In this document: piece by piece, positions 12,218 to 20,188 of the stretch
How positions within the stretch are numbered: the first letter of the stretch is position 1
Layout of the letters: each line of letters opens with the position of its first letter
Virus record (IMG/VR): IMGVR_UViG_3300008267_000518
Span: 1 to 43,620 of that record
DNA length: 43,620 nucleotides
Strand: one strand, 5' to 3'
Source of the DNA: a virus
Notes under the pieces: model-generated
What the model was told of the DNA's origin: nothing
Databases searched by the model: none
What the model saw: only the letters and a program-made list of their open reading frames with translations
Translations under genes and position numbers: made by a program

Positions 12218-12565
12218 TTAATCTCCTTGATAACGATCTGATGTTTTATTATATTCATCAGATGTTAAACCACCAGTTGGGTCTACTTCTGGTCGTTCAT
12301 AATCAGTCCATTTAAATAAAAATATAGGTACTGATTTTTTAGTTTTTTCTGAGTATTGTTCACCTGTGAATGTTATTTCATCTGGTATTGTATTAAAGTT
12401 TATCTCTGATGTTTTATATAATTCAACACCGCCACCAAATTCTTTTTTAGGTAAATAAGCATACTCAAATTCACCTATTTTATTTTTAGGATATTTTTGA
12501 TACTTATTTAACTCTTCATTAAGTTGGTCACGTCTCCACTTGTACACATTGAAATCTTTACTCAT
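12218..12565 (-). CDS. phage protein, unknown
   Basis: 115 residues. A charged, coiled N-terminus (VYKWRRDQLNEELNKYQKYPK) is followed by aromatic/polar segments (FKWTDYERPEVDPTGGLTS) and a polar tail. No motif or membrane span is visible. It is followed directly by the UUCG terminator and lies in the same unit as the lipoprotein gene upstream. Confidence 0.76.
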   Translation of the reverse strand: MSKDFNVYKWRRDQLNEELNKYQKYPKNKIGEFEYAYLPKKEFGGGVELYKTSEINFNTIPDEITFTGEQYSEKTKKSVPIFLFKWTDYERPEVDPTGGLTSDEYNKTSDRYQGD

Positions 12566-12588
12566 ATTATTTTATTTATAAATATTGA

Positions 12589-13242
12589 TTAATAGTTAAC
12601 TATTGAACCTGCTTGTAAATGTTGATATCCTGATTGATAAGGAGTATATTCGATTTGATCAAATGTGTAATCTTGAGTACAATCACCTTGACCATTACAT
12701 AACACAGCTGCCCATACTACTTGACTGTTCATAAAGTACCTATTTGTCAATTCATCATAAACCCATATTCTAATTTCTTGTAAACCAGAACAAGTCAAAC
12801 TACCATAATCATCTATTGGTAACATATACCAATTCACTTGTAGCATTGTATATGGTTCTTCTTCTGGGAATTGACCAAACCATGGATTCTTAACTTGATA
12901 GATGAATGTGAATCTATCTTTATCATAATCTGTTGAGTCAGCTGTGTAGTCAGGTAAATTAATAAAATAAATTACTGAGCCATTTGGTTCTACAATTGCA
13001 GATAGATTATCCCAAGCAGTGTTACAGGCTTCATTTACAAATGGTTGTACAGCAGGAACAAAATCAGGAATAACATTTCCATTCTCATCATATTGAATAT
13101 TTTGAGGTAGGATAGGAGGTGTATTTTCAACTAATATTTGATCAATAATTTGATCATTGGCATTATTAATAGCATCATCCCACTCAAGTGGAGTACATGA
13201 AGCTAATATTAAAATTAAAAATAGGGTGGATAACTTTTTCAT
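12589..13242 (-). CDS. lipoprotein, unknown
   Basis: 217 residues. The lipoprotein signal ends ILILASC (C16), so it should be lipid-anchored. The mature part is rich in aromatic and acidic residues (NLPDYTADSTDYDKDRF, WFGQFPEEEPYTMLQVNWY, VVWAAVLCNGQGDC), probably beta-rich. Two or more cysteines could form disulfides. Surface or periplasmic role; perhaps receptor masking (superinfection exclusion), which is only inference from place and signal. Confidence 0.78.
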   Translation of the reverse strand: MKKLSTLFLILILASCTPLEWDDAINNANDQIIDQILVENTPPILPQNIQYDENGNVIPDFVPAVQPFVNEACNTAWDNLSAIVEPNGSVIYFINLPDYTADSTDYDKDRFTFIYQVKNPWFGQFPEEEPYTMLQVNWYMLPIDDYGSLTCSGLQEIRIWVYDELTNRYFMNSQVVWAAVLCNGQGDCTQDYTFDQIEYTPYQSGYQHLQAGSIVNY

Positions 13243-13252
13243 TTTGATTTAA

Positions 13253-13621
13253 TTAATATTTGTTATAGTCTATAGGGCCAGAAGGTTTTTTATGTCTGGT
13301 TGCAGTGTAAATAGTGCCATTTGGGTAAATAACTTCATCTACATAAATATCAAACAAAATATATGTTTCTGATATGATGATAAATGTTTCACATTTGACT
13401 ATGGCTTCATCAATAATGATTTTATAAGTTGAAGCTTGAAATTTATCTTGTTTAGCTTCTTCTAAAAATAAATCTGCTATCCCAACACGTGTGTTTGTAG
13501 GTGAATTATAGACACTGATAAATACATCTAATGAATCAGTATCAATCCATCTAGCTAAACCGTCTTGTGCTGATGTGTTAAGTGCTAATGTACTAAATAA
13601 AATTACTAATAACTTTTTCAT
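13253..13621 (-). CDS. secreted protein, unknown
   Basis: 122 residues with a clear Bacteroidota signal peptide (MKKLLVILFSTLALNTSAQ, cut after SAQ). The mature part is beta-rich (VFISVYNSPTNTRVGIADLF, ETFIIISETYILFDIYVDEV). No family was recognised. It is separated from the lipoprotein gene by 10 bases, so both probably form one envelope-directed unit. Confidence 0.78.
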   Translation of the reverse strand: MKKLLVILFSTLALNTSAQDGLARWIDTDSLDVFISVYNSPTNTRVGIADLFLEEAKQDKFQASTYKIIIDEAIVKCETFIIISETYILFDIYVDEVIYPNGTIYTATRHKKPSGPIDYNKY

Positions 13622-13681
13622 AACTATAAATATTAATTAATTGGATAAAGGTACTTTAATCAAAAGATATATTACCTAATA

Positions 13682-13933
13682 TTAATAATTATCCCCTAGT
13701 AGTTTTTTTAAAACATTTGTAGGAGTTGTGTCCTTATAACCGCTTGGGATTGTACCACTTCCGGAATACCTATCACCAAATTGCTCTCCGTCTAAATACA
13801 CTGAGTATAGTTTATTACCAGCATCATCTGTTATATATTGTATCTCATATGTACCAGTTTTAGCTGTATTATTTTCTTTTAAGACTTTTTGAATCTCTTC
13901 TTTGATGATTTGTTTTAGTTCTGATTTTTTCAT
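13682..13933 (-). CDS. small protein with capsid-targeting-like N-terminus
   Basis: 83 residues. The N-terminal helix KKSELKQIIKEEIQKVLKE is of a type placed at the front of many different myovirus proteins, then comes a beta domain (GTYEIQYITDDAGNKLYSVY). Such N-terminal helices can be targeting or cleavable leaders in T4-like heads. That reading is inference. The mature part has no known family. Confidence 0.75.
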   Translation of the reverse strand: MKKSELKQIIKEEIQKVLKENNTAKTGTYEIQYITDDAGNKLYSVYLDGEQFGDRYSGSGTIPSGYKDTTPTNVLKKLLGDNY

Positions 13934-13959
13934 GTTTTATATTTTATAATAAATATTGG

Positions 13960-14667
13960 TTAATTTGATAAATCTATAAACCAAGCTGTAATTGGTAGAT
14001 TTAGTTGTAATGCAACAGTTGATCTTTTATGACCACCTATTAATGTATAATCATTATTATCTCTTCCACCTGTTTTTAATTTCATAACAAATGGTGGTGG
14101 TAATTCTCTACTTCTTTCAGTTCTAAAATCTTGGATATTTTTTTCATATCCTTTTAAATTTGCAATAGTTTTACCTTTATCATTTTTCATCTGTTTCATA
14201 AGACCAGATGATGTAGTATCTTTAACCATATTTGGGGAAATTTTGTTAAAGTTACCCATATAAAAAGTTTTATTTATTTTATCATCATTCCAATCTTCCA
14301 TTCTTCCCATTTTAAATAAATTTAAAGCCTCAACTCTAGCTTTACTATCTTTCATTAGAACATGTCTAAATTTATCCCAATCATTCATCAATTCATTAAT
14401 CTCTTTATTTATTAGGATATCTTTAATTTCTTTAGTACTGCTAATATTTGAACCTTTGGAGTGTTCTGCTATCATTTTAAAAGTATGAGATAATATTGAA
14501 TATATTGAATCATAATTTTGTGGATGGAAAAACTCCTCTTTTGAAAATCTCATCTCATTCCCTAACAATTCACTTAACTCTTGTGTAAAGTATTCTTGAG
14601 TTGGGTTAATCCATTTTACAGAATATGGATTTGTTACTTCGTTTAATAAATCAATTAATCGTATCAT
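13960..14667 (-). CDS. ParB/sulfiredoxin-like phage protein
   Basis: 235 residues. The N-terminus MIRLIDLLNEV is another short phage leader-type helix. The C-terminal 45 residues, with FVMKLKTGG, YTLIGGHKRSTVALQL and ITAWFIDL, resemble the ParB box II (GGHKRS-type) core, where related proteins bind nucleotides or cut DNA. The middle is helical and charged. Function uncertain; the ParB-like call rests on one motif. Confidence 0.66.
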   Translation of the reverse strand: MIRLIDLLNEVTNPYSVKWINPTQEYFTQELSELLGNEMRFSKEEFFHPQNYDSIYSILSHTFKMIAEHSKGSNISSTKEIKDILINKEINELMNDWDKFRHVLMKDSKARVEALNLFKMGRMEDWNDDKINKTFYMGNFNKISPNMVKDTTSSGLMKQMKNDKGKTIANLKGYEKNIQDFRTERSRELPPPFVMKLKTGGRDNNDYTLIGGHKRSTVALQLNLPITAWFIDLSN

Positions 14668-14682
14668 ATTAATAAATATTGA

Positions 14683-15096
14683 TTAATTTGATAAAGGTGC
14701 TTTAATTGCGGGATGTGATTGATAATTCTCTAAAATGACATCATTAGTTGACGAACAATAGATTCCATCTTGAACTATTACTTTAGGTAGTTCATAAGGT
14801 GTTCTAGTTATTTGTTCTTTAGCTTGGTCAATGTGGTTTGAATATAAGTGTACATCACCCAAGTTACCAATCAACTCATCAGGAACCATATTCATTTCAT
14901 CTGCAATCATTATAAGTAATAAACCATAAGAAGCAATGTTGAATGGTAAACCTAAGAATGTATCTACTGAACGCTGATTCCACATTAAAGAGATATATCG
15001 TTGTCTGTCTTGCTCTCTCGTATAAACTTGAAATCCATAATGACAAGGTGGAAGAACCATTTGGTCTAATTCACCTACATTCCAAGCATTAACCAT
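14683..15096 (-). CDS. thyA: thymidylate synthase, C-terminal part
   Basis: 137 residues beginning MVNAWNVGELDQMVLPPCHYG, with the catalytic cysteine C18 in LPPCH, then QRSVDTFLGLPFNIASYGLL, GDVHLYSNHIDQ and the end IKAPLSN. This is the second half of ThyA (dUMP to dTMP with methylene-tetrahydrofolate). In the same frame the DNA upstream of the ATG also reads TNPDSRRL, which is thymidylate synthase sequence too, so the open frame extends into the junction. It is separated from the N-terminal part by a frame change near 15122. Confidence 0.85.
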   Translation of the reverse strand: MVNAWNVGELDQMVLPPCHYGFQVYTREQDRQRYISLMWNQRSVDTFLGLPFNIASYGLLLIMIADEMNMVPDELIGNLGDVHLYSNHIDQAKEQITRTPYELPKVIVQDGIYCSSTNDVILENYQSHPAIKAPLSN

Positions 15097-15121
15097 TAAT
15101 CGTCTTGAGTCTGGATTTGTT

Positions 15122-15685
15122 TTAAGGTCGTTGATCTTTTAAGTCATAATTAGTCACATTCTTTCTACCCCAACTTCTCCATTGCTTACCATATATTGGA
15201 CCTAATTCACCCCACTTCTTAGCAAACTCTGTATCATTTTTTATCCTTTCAATAAACTCATCTTTAGAGTAGGGTTCAATAGTTGGTACTCCGTTTGTAT
15301 CAACAGAGTATGATTTTAAGTAATGAACAATATCCTTATCACGAATAACTTTTTTACAATAATTCTTATAAGCATCACCATCCCAAATATGACAATCATT
15401 ATCAACAAGGTATTTGATATTAGTATCACCTCTTAAAAACCATAACAATTCAGTTGTAATTGTTTTGAATGGCATCTTTTTAGTAGTGAGTAAAGGAAAC
15501 CCATCTGACATTTTATGTCTGATTTGTCTTCCAAATACTGATATTGTACCTGTACCAGTACGATCTTTCTTTTCTACTCCATTATCAAGAATGTCTTGAA
15601 GGAGCAATTGGTATTGTAAATCTAAATTATTACCTACATGCTCATAAGCACCATTAGGTCCAATTTGAAAATCATCTGATATCAT
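15122..15685 (-). CDS. thyA: thymidylate synthase, N-terminal part
   Basis: 187 residues: [23 protein letters not shown] (phosphate-binding loop, 41-47), [29 protein letters not shown] and [12 protein letters not shown] are ThyA hallmarks. The frame stops after DLKDQRP, where the family continues with DQ(I/L)... and NPDSRR. The continuing sequence is present one base out of frame, and about four residues look missing at the joint. A simple deletion, an assembly error or frame change at translation would all fit. As it stands, neither half has the full active site. Confidence 0.85.
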   Translation of the reverse strand: MISDDFQIGPNGAYEHVGNNLDLQYQLLLQDILDNGVEKKDRTGTGTISVFGRQIRHKMSDGFPLLTTKKMPFKTITTELLWFLRGDTNIKYLVDNDCHIWDGDAYKNYCKKVIRDKDIVHYLKSYSVDTNGVPTIEPYSKDEFIERIKNDTEFAKKWGELGPIYGKQWRSWGRKNVTNYDLKDQRP

Positions 15686-15875
15686 AATCTTGTTCTATTT
15701 TAATTCCAAAATCCCAAAGTAAAAAACTAATTGATACTACCCAACAATCACCATATACACCTGTTTCAATAAAGTTTTGTTTATTGCGGGTGATAAAGAG
15801 TGAAGGTATAGGAGCTATTTGCCAAAACCAATCATTGGTTGTTTTGTGAAAGTATGTTCTTACTTTATATTTCAT
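15672..15875 (-). CDS. small phage protein, unknown
   Basis: 67 residues: [21 protein letters not shown], then [16 protein letters not shown] and a hydrophobic, probably beta segment ([15 protein letters not shown]). No motif was recognised. It overlaps the thymidylate synthase start by 14 bases, so translation is probably coupled. Confidence 0.7.
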   Translation of the reverse strand: MKYKVRTYFHKTTNDWFWQIAPIPSLFITRNKQNFIETGVYGDCWVVSISFLLWDFGIKIEQDYDIR

Positions 15876-15889
15876 ATGCTTTTTGAAAA

Positions 15890-16075
15890 TTATTTTACAT
15901 TTTTATTAAAATATAAAAACTTTCCTACAGTAAGGACTCCTAACACAATTGAAAAGAAATATAATCCTACTGTTTTATCTAATTGTGGTTCCCAAGTGTG
16001 CATATAAATTAAACCACTGATTAGGACTAAGAGGTGAAACCATGAGTTTCTAAAATACCATTTAATGAAGTTCAT
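15890..16075 (-). CDS. small two-span membrane protein
   Basis: 61 residues with two membrane helices (SWFHLLVLISGLIYMHTW and VGLYFFSIVLGVLTVGKFLYF) and basic ends. It overlaps the next upstream membrane-protein gene by 14 bases, so the two probably work together. Function unknown. Confidence 0.77.
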   Translation of the reverse strand: MNFIKWYFRNSWFHLLVLISGLIYMHTWEPQLDKTVGLYFFSIVLGVLTVGKFLYFNKNVK

Positions 16076-16571
16076 CTGTTATTTGTTTTTCGGGTATGCT
16101 TGTTATTTGTTCTTCTTCGTTTGGTTCATCACTTTGTGGTGTGTAAGAAGGTGTAGATTTTGTTTTGTATTGTTTCTTTAATTTTTCTCTATATTTTTGG
16201 TAAGATGACTCAAAAAACACTCCTACCAAAACAGGAAATATAATAAAAGTGAATATTAAAATAGTGAATATATCATTTGATATTGCAATGGATAAAGCGA
16301 AATAAAACGATCTAAGCATATAAAACTGAGTACGATGCCACTTATCAGTTAAAAATACTAAAGCCGTTGTACTGAATGGAAATTTCTCAGGAAACTTAGG
16401 AGTGTATAAACCAAAATACCACCAATGTTTATTTTCTCCAGATTTAGTAAGATCATATTTTTTATCCCATTCTAAATCCTTTACCTCTTCATCTACTAAT
16501 GCATCTAATCTACCTTTAAAGTGTCCCGCTAGTGACATAAACACTCCAATCAAAAACATAGTTGTTATCAT
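16062..16571 (-). CDS. phage membrane protein with polar tail
   Basis: 169 residues. An N-terminal span (MITTMFLIGVFMSLAG), a soluble part with the conserved-looking WWYFGLYTPKFPEKFPFSTTA and VFLTDKWHRTQFYML, two further spans (YFALSIAISND, ILIFTFIIFPVLVGVFF), and a charged cytoplasmic tail (EPNEEEQITSIPEKQ). The W/F-rich segment is familiar from other Bacteroidota phage membrane proteins of unknown function. It starts as ATGA overlap with the GH16 gene. Confidence 0.76.
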   Translation of the reverse strand: MITTMFLIGVFMSLAGHFKGRLDALVDEEVKDLEWDKKYDLTKSGENKHWWYFGLYTPKFPEKFPFSTTALVFLTDKWHRTQFYMLRSFYFALSIAISNDIFTILIFTFIIFPVLVGVFFESSYQKYREKLKKQYKTKSTPSYTPQSDEPNEEEQITSIPEKQITDELH

Positions 16572-17254
16572 ATATTTGTATATTTAAAATTTTTAACTAA
16601 CATGACTGAGTCATTAGTGTAATCCTCTTCTTTTTCAATTCCGTTATTAAAAATAACCCACATCTCTATATCTTTAAACCATTTTAAGATATTGTTGTCA
16701 GTTACTTGTCTCACTAATTTATTATTATAGTATATAGAAATTTCATCTGGAGACCAAACTAACTTAAAATTAATATATTCTCTATCAAATCGTTTCCACA
16801 TCATGTGAGATTTTGATTTAATACTTTTATTATTAGGGGCTACATCATAATGAACATTAGAAGCTAAACTATAATAAGGAATATATTTTGAAGTATATAA
16901 ACCACTTTTACGACTCCAACCCTCAAATATATCAATTTCAGGTGGCCAAGTTTTAGTAGCGTATAACCAAAAAGCAGGAAATAAACTTGTACCCATAGGT
17001 AACATTACATCTGCTTCAAATGTTCCATAAGTGAATGGCTTCTCAGATGATACTAAACCAACTCCAATTTTATTTTTATGAATAGTGGTTCCATTAACTG
17101 TAGCCTCTCTATAATGGTATTTAGTTTGAAGTCTTAAAATACCATCAGTTACATCAACACATTCTGAGTCATACCACCAAAATGAATCATTTGGGTGAAA
17201 ATCACCCCATGGTTGTTTTGTACGCCATTTATATCCTGAGAATTCTACCATCAC
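16568..17254 (-). CDS. GH16-type glycan hydrolase, cytoplasmic form
   Basis: 228 residues. The GH16 active-site motif EIDIFE (E106, D108, E111) lies after TYGTFEADVMLPMG and FPAFWLYATKTWPPE, and is followed by the usual beta-sandwich strands (SNVHYDVAP, FKLVWSPDEISIYYNNKLV). Family enzymes cleave beta-1,3/1,4-glucans, agars or carrageenans. No signal peptide is visible, so the protein would act after lysis or on the virion. It lies between membrane-protein genes (4-base overlaps on each side). The substrate cannot be told. Confidence 0.86.
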   Translation of the reverse strand: MMVEFSGYKWRTKQPWGDFHPNDSFWWYDSECVDVTDGILRLQTKYHYREATVNGTTIHKNKIGVGLVSSEKPFTYGTFEADVMLPMGTSLFPAFWLYATKTWPPEIDIFEGWSRKSGLYTSKYIPYYSLASNVHYDVAPNNKSIKSKSHMMWKRFDREYINFKLVWSPDEISIYYNNKLVRQVTDNNILKWFKDIEMWVIFNNGIEKEEDYTNDSVMLVKNFKYTNI

Positions 17255-17523
17255 AATTTATTTTTGATTTCTCTTGCTTTCGCTAATTCTGATTGAAGAT
17301 AAGTAAGTGTTTCTTCAGCTGATTTGATTCCTTTTTCTGCTTGAAGTTCAGCTCTCATCACCTTAAATTCCAATTCTTCAATCACTTCATCTATACTAGC
17401 ATTTGTATGTGGTGGAGGTATAAATGCGTTTGGTGTTAACGCTTCTTTAATTAATCGGAACGCAATATATCCTATTATGAATATAAGTCCCAACATTACA
17501 ACACTAATTAATAATTTGAACAT
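17251..17523 (-). CDS. membrane-anchored coiled-coil protein
   Basis: 90 residues: one N-terminal membrane span (LLISVVMLGLIFIIGYIAF), a proline-rich linker (FIPPPHTN) and a helical C-terminus (VIEELEFKVMRAELQAEKG to AKAREIKNKL). It has spanin- or scaffold-like topology. It is the first gene of the unit driven by P16 and is linked by ATGA to the GH16 gene. Confidence 0.75.
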   Translation of the reverse strand: MFKLLISVVMLGLIFIIGYIAFRLIKEALTPNAFIPPPHTNASIDEVIEELEFKVMRAELQAEKGIKSAEETLTYLQSELAKAREIKNKL

Positions 17524-17545
17524 TTTATTTATTTTTTATTATACT

Positions 17546-17578
17546 TAAATATAATATCTGATTTTTAAGAGGCCAAAT
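17546..17578 (-). promoter_or_regulatory. promoter P16
   Basis: TTTGGC-N18-TATATTTA on the minus strand. It drives 17251-17523 and the GH16/membrane genes that follow. Confidence 0.85.
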
Positions 17579-18087
17579 TAATCCCACCAGCGCTCAATAT
17601 TTCTTTCCATTACTTTAAAAAGTAATTTACGTGCTCGATCATGATTGATTCGAGACATATACATAGCTATTCTATGTTTATCTGGGTTTTCATGAATATG
17701 TTGGGACACTGCTTCTTTATATACAAGTGGGTACTTGTTAAAATAATCATTTAAATTATCTGAGATATATTCTATTTCTAATTTAGAACTAGTTGTTCCT
17801 TCAATTGGAATAAAATTAAACTTACTTTCTTCATAATCAATATGTTCTGTGTTATAATACTCCTCTTGGACTTTATCTATTAAACGAACACATGTATTCA
17901 TTATCTCAGCATCTCGTTTTGCTCTTGTATGAAAACCTCTATTATCAATATATTTGGCTTGATTTTTTAATTTGAACTTAAGGATTTCAAATATGAAGTG
18001 ACTATCCCAATCTTCGTCTTTCCAAATAATAGGAAACCAACGAATCATGTTTTTCACTTTTCTAAAAAACATTCTTATTCTCCACAT
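17578..18087 (-). CDS. conserved phage protein, unknown
   Basis: 169 residues. A WKDEDWDSHFIFEILKFKLK segment near the start, AKRDAEIMNTCVRLIDKV in the middle and an end HDRARKLLFKVMERNIERWW form a layout I know from many large-phage genomes, always without a function. It is mostly helical and probably soluble. Its stop overlaps the last base of P16, so promoter and gene end are tightly packed. Confidence 0.82.
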   Translation of the reverse strand: MWRIRMFFRKVKNMIRWFPIIWKDEDWDSHFIFEILKFKLKNQAKYIDNRGFHTRAKRDAEIMNTCVRLIDKVQEEYYNTEHIDYEESKFNFIPIEGTTSSKLEIEYISDNLNDYFNKYPLVYKEAVSQHIHENPDKHRIAMYMSRINHDRARKLLFKVMERNIERWWD

Positions 18088-18092
18088 AACTT

Positions 18093-18644
18093 TTATTTTA
18101 TTTCGAAAATCAAACCATACTCTAAAGCCTCGTCTGCTCCAAAGTACCAGTCTGATTTATCTTTTTTTACTTTATTTAGTTTACGACGAGTGAGTTTAGT
18201 TTTACTTAAAATATAATCATCATACATTTCCATTAAACGATTACCTTCATCTAAATTTTCTTTAATAATAGACATTTTTTCATAAGGAATATCATCTAAA
18301 CATTCATGGTACATATAAGAAGATAAGGAATGTCCTATTCTATGATGACCTGAAACTAAAATAGCTAAAGCCATTGACATAGCTGATCCTAAACAAGTAA
18401 TATGTACTGGTGTTTGTGAATATTCAATTGCTCCTATAATAGCAAATCCATCATATATTGAACCACCCATACTATTAAGTATAATATTAATTGGTTTTCG
18501 TTCTGATGGTTCAATAGTTGAATCTATATCATTAACCATAGATATAAAATCAATTATATCTTTAGATGTGACTTCATCTATCTCACCACTTAGAGTATAA
18601 TTTCTAAGGAGTATGTGATTCGGGTTGTAATTGTTCTGTTTCAT
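18093..18644 (-). CDS. ClpP-like serine protease
   Basis: 183 residues. The ClpP fold signs are INIILNSMGGSIYDGFAII, CLGSAMSMALAIL (nucleophile S90), SSYMYHE (H113) and SDWYFGADEALEYGLI (D165), so the catalytic triad is in place. Phage ClpP-like proteins serve either as prohead proteases or as stand-ins for host ClpP. No head gene is nearby, so a regulatory or host-directed role is possible. It starts inside the end of the preceding gene (41-base overlap). Confidence 0.88.
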   Translation of the reverse strand: MKQNNYNPNHILLRNYTLSGEIDEVTSKDIIDFISMVNDIDSTIEPSERKPINIILNSMGGSIYDGFAIIGAIEYSQTPVHITCLGSAMSMALAILVSGHHRIGHSLSSYMYHECLDDIPYEKMSIIKENLDEGNRLMEMYDDYILSKTKLTRRKLNKVKKDKSDWYFGADEALEYGLIFEIK

Positions 18645-18870
18645 TTGTATCCTCTATTTCGAACCATTCTGGTTCAACTATATTTTTTAAAAACAATACT
18701 CGTTCACCATTTTGGTAAACATAATCAGTTTCAGTATATTCTTTCCATAACTCAATAAGGTCAGTTAATATCTTTCCACCATTAACATTATCTATGAATT
18801 TTCCAGCCCAAACATCTCTGATGATTTGGTATGGAGTGTTATTTAGATTTATTATATTCCTCTCTATCAT
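18604..18870 (-). CDS. phage protein, unknown
   Basis: 88 residues. The N-terminus has MIERNIINLNNTPYQII, then DLIELWKEYTETDYVY and FLKNIVEPEWFEIED, and a polar acidic tail. It is mostly helical with many acidic residues. It overlaps the small upstream gene by 32 bases and the ClpP-like gene by 41 bases. Function unknown. Confidence 0.72.
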   Translation of the reverse strand: MIERNIINLNNTPYQIIRDVWAGKFIDNVNGGKILTDLIELWKEYTETDYVYQNGERVLFLKNIVEPEWFEIEDTNETEQLQPESHTP

Positions 18871-18997
18871 AACGGTACTTTTCTCGTTTATACGCTTTAC
18901 TATTAGGTTCAGTTCTTTGAATCATGTTACGTCTAATTATTTGAGATACATGGCGTTCTGATAACCCATTGATAGTATTTTTATTTTTTTGTCCCAT
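18839..18997 (-). CDS. 52-residue basic protein, possible HTH
   Basis: A short gene starting MGQKNKNTINGLSERHVSQ and rich in R/K (IIRRNMIQRTEPNSKAYKR). LSERHVSQIIRRN looks like the turn and second helix of a helix-turn-helix, so DNA binding is a fair guess. It starts 20 bases from the -7 box of P17 and overlaps the next gene by 32 bases. It is the first gene of the unit that includes the ClpP-like protease. Confidence 0.68.
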   Translation of the reverse strand: MGQKNKNTINGLSERHVSQIIRRNMIQRTEPNSKAYKREKYRYDREEYNKSK

Positions 18998-19016
18998 GTT
19001 GTTTAAATTTATTTTC

Positions 19017-19049
19017 TGAATATAATAAAAGATATTCAGGAGGCCAAAC
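19017..19049 (-). promoter_or_regulatory. promoter P17
   Basis: TTTGGC-N18-TATATTCA on the minus strand. It drives the 52-residue gene at 18839-18997 and the ClpP-like unit. Confidence 0.85.
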
Positions 19050-19054
19050 TTATT

Positions 19055-19267
19055 TTATTCACTATCAATAACAATGGTTTTTCTATGTTTAAACACAACA
19101 TTTAAATACTTGACATAACCTATAAGTACTTTATTTTCTATTTTTAGACTCCAATAATTGGCAAAATTAATCATTAAACACTTAGCACCAAGTAAATGTT
19201 CCTCAGTTTTACATGAGTTAATTACTTTAATTACTTTGTGAAAGTGATATGTTAATTCTTGAGTCAT
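19055..19267 (-). CDS. small phage protein, unknown
   Basis: 70 residues, helical: TYHFHKVIKVINSCKTEEH, MINFANYWSLKIENKV, then YLNVVFKHRKTIVIDSE. No motif was recognised. It starts next to the stop of the preceding gene (TAG then ATG, no spacer), so the two are co-translated. Confidence 0.73.
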   Translation of the reverse strand: MTQELTYHFHKVIKVINSCKTEEHLLGAKCLMINFANYWSLKIENKVLIGYVKYLNVVFKHRKTIVIDSE

Positions 19268-19612
19268 CTACTTATACATATACTGTGACTTATCGATTTT
19301 AGAGTCTTCAAAATAATGATTTTCACCTGGTCTTACAATTCTCTTAGGCATAATGTCATTGGCATAGACATATCCTTTTTTAGTCATGTCTTTTAATACA
19401 ATGTTGGTTTCAAATAAAAAAACAGGACCCTTATAATTTTCATAAAATGGTTCATTTTTACTATCAAATTTCATTATTCGACGTGGACCATTAAAACTTC
19501 TAAAACGATTACAAGTAGCTCTAGTCCAATCATCATTCTCAAATACCTCAGTGCTTAATTGAGTTGGGAAGTCATAAATTAATTTGACTGTTTTTCCTTT
19601 CTTTTCTGCCAT
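19268..19612 (-). CDS. phage protein, unknown
   Basis: 114 residues. The N-terminus is KGKTVKLIYDFPTQLSTEVFEN, then CNRFRSFNGPRRIMKFDSKN, VFLFETNIVLKDMTKKGYV and a polar end. It is beta-rich with many basic and aromatic residues, and has no signal or membrane span. It is followed by the gene at 19055 with no gap. Confidence 0.75.
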   Translation of the reverse strand: MAEKKGKTVKLIYDFPTQLSTEVFENDDWTRATCNRFRSFNGPRRIMKFDSKNEPFYENYKGPVFLFETNIVLKDMTKKGYVYANDIMPKRIVRPGENHYFEDSKIDKSQYMYK

Positions 19613-19613
19613 A

Positions 19614-19952
19614 TTACTTTACAAATAATTGAATTAATAAAATACCTAATGCTAAACATAAACACATCCATGTTTTTATACTAATATGTTCATTGAACCA
19701 ATATAAAGACATAATAGTGAATATTATAGTGCCTATAGCAAATCCTATTAGTCTTGAAGGCCATAATTGACCATCAAAATGTTCTACCATGAATTTAACA
19801 GAGGCCATAAACAAATACGAAATAGGAATACCTAGTAAAACCATAATATGTGGATTATCCTTCATCCAATTATATTTAAAACGACCTTGTAATTGGATAA
19901 AAGTTAACATTTGAGCTATTAATCCAATTAGTATTCCATATAATAATTTCAT
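19614..19952 (-). CDS. four-span membrane protein (SMR-like size)
   Basis: 112 residues with about four membrane helices (LLYGILIGLIAQMLTFIQL; MVLLGIPISYLFMASVKF; LIGFAIGTIIFTIMSLYWF; MCLCLALGILLIQLF) and conserved-looking DGQLWPSRLIGF. Size and span number resemble small multidrug-resistance proteins, and similar proteins occur in other large Bacteroidota phages. A transport role is unproven. Confidence 0.78.
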   Translation of the reverse strand: MKLLYGILIGLIAQMLTFIQLQGRFKYNWMKDNPHIMVLLGIPISYLFMASVKFMVEHFDGQLWPSRLIGFAIGTIIFTIMSLYWFNEHISIKTWMCLCLALGILLIQLFVK

Positions 19953-20188
19953 ATATAAATTTGTTCTAATTTATCAATAGTTAAACGTTTAAGTGTTCTA
20001 AATTGGACATCAAAGTCAAGTGGTTTCGCATCATCAAAATCATCTGAGAATAATAATGTACGACCACCATTAGTTATACCTGTCCATACCTGTAATTGTT
20101 CATTCATAACAATGAATGGATTATAATCAGGATCTAGAGTAATAGGATGAACTTTTTTCTTTCTTTTCTTCTTAGATGTACTCGTCAT
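19949..20188 (-). CDS. phage protein with basic N-terminus
   Basis: 79 residues from MTSTSKKKRKKK, chosen because the longer frame would start inside the gene upstream. A basic head is followed by beta segments (NGGRTLLFSDDFDDA, FDVQFRTLKRLTIDKLEQIYI). Function unknown. The stop shares ATGA with the membrane-protein gene. Confidence 0.7.
   Translation of the reverse strand: MTSTSKKKRKKKVHPITLDPDYNPFIVMNEQLQVWTGITNGGRTLLFSDDFDDAKPLDFDVQFRTLKRLTIDKLEQIYI

Noticed and set aside
15100-15125. Programmed -1 frameshift in thymidylate synthase
   Set aside because: The TTAAAAG run looks slippery, but the required shift is +1 and about four residues are missing at the joint, so a deletion or sequence error fits better.
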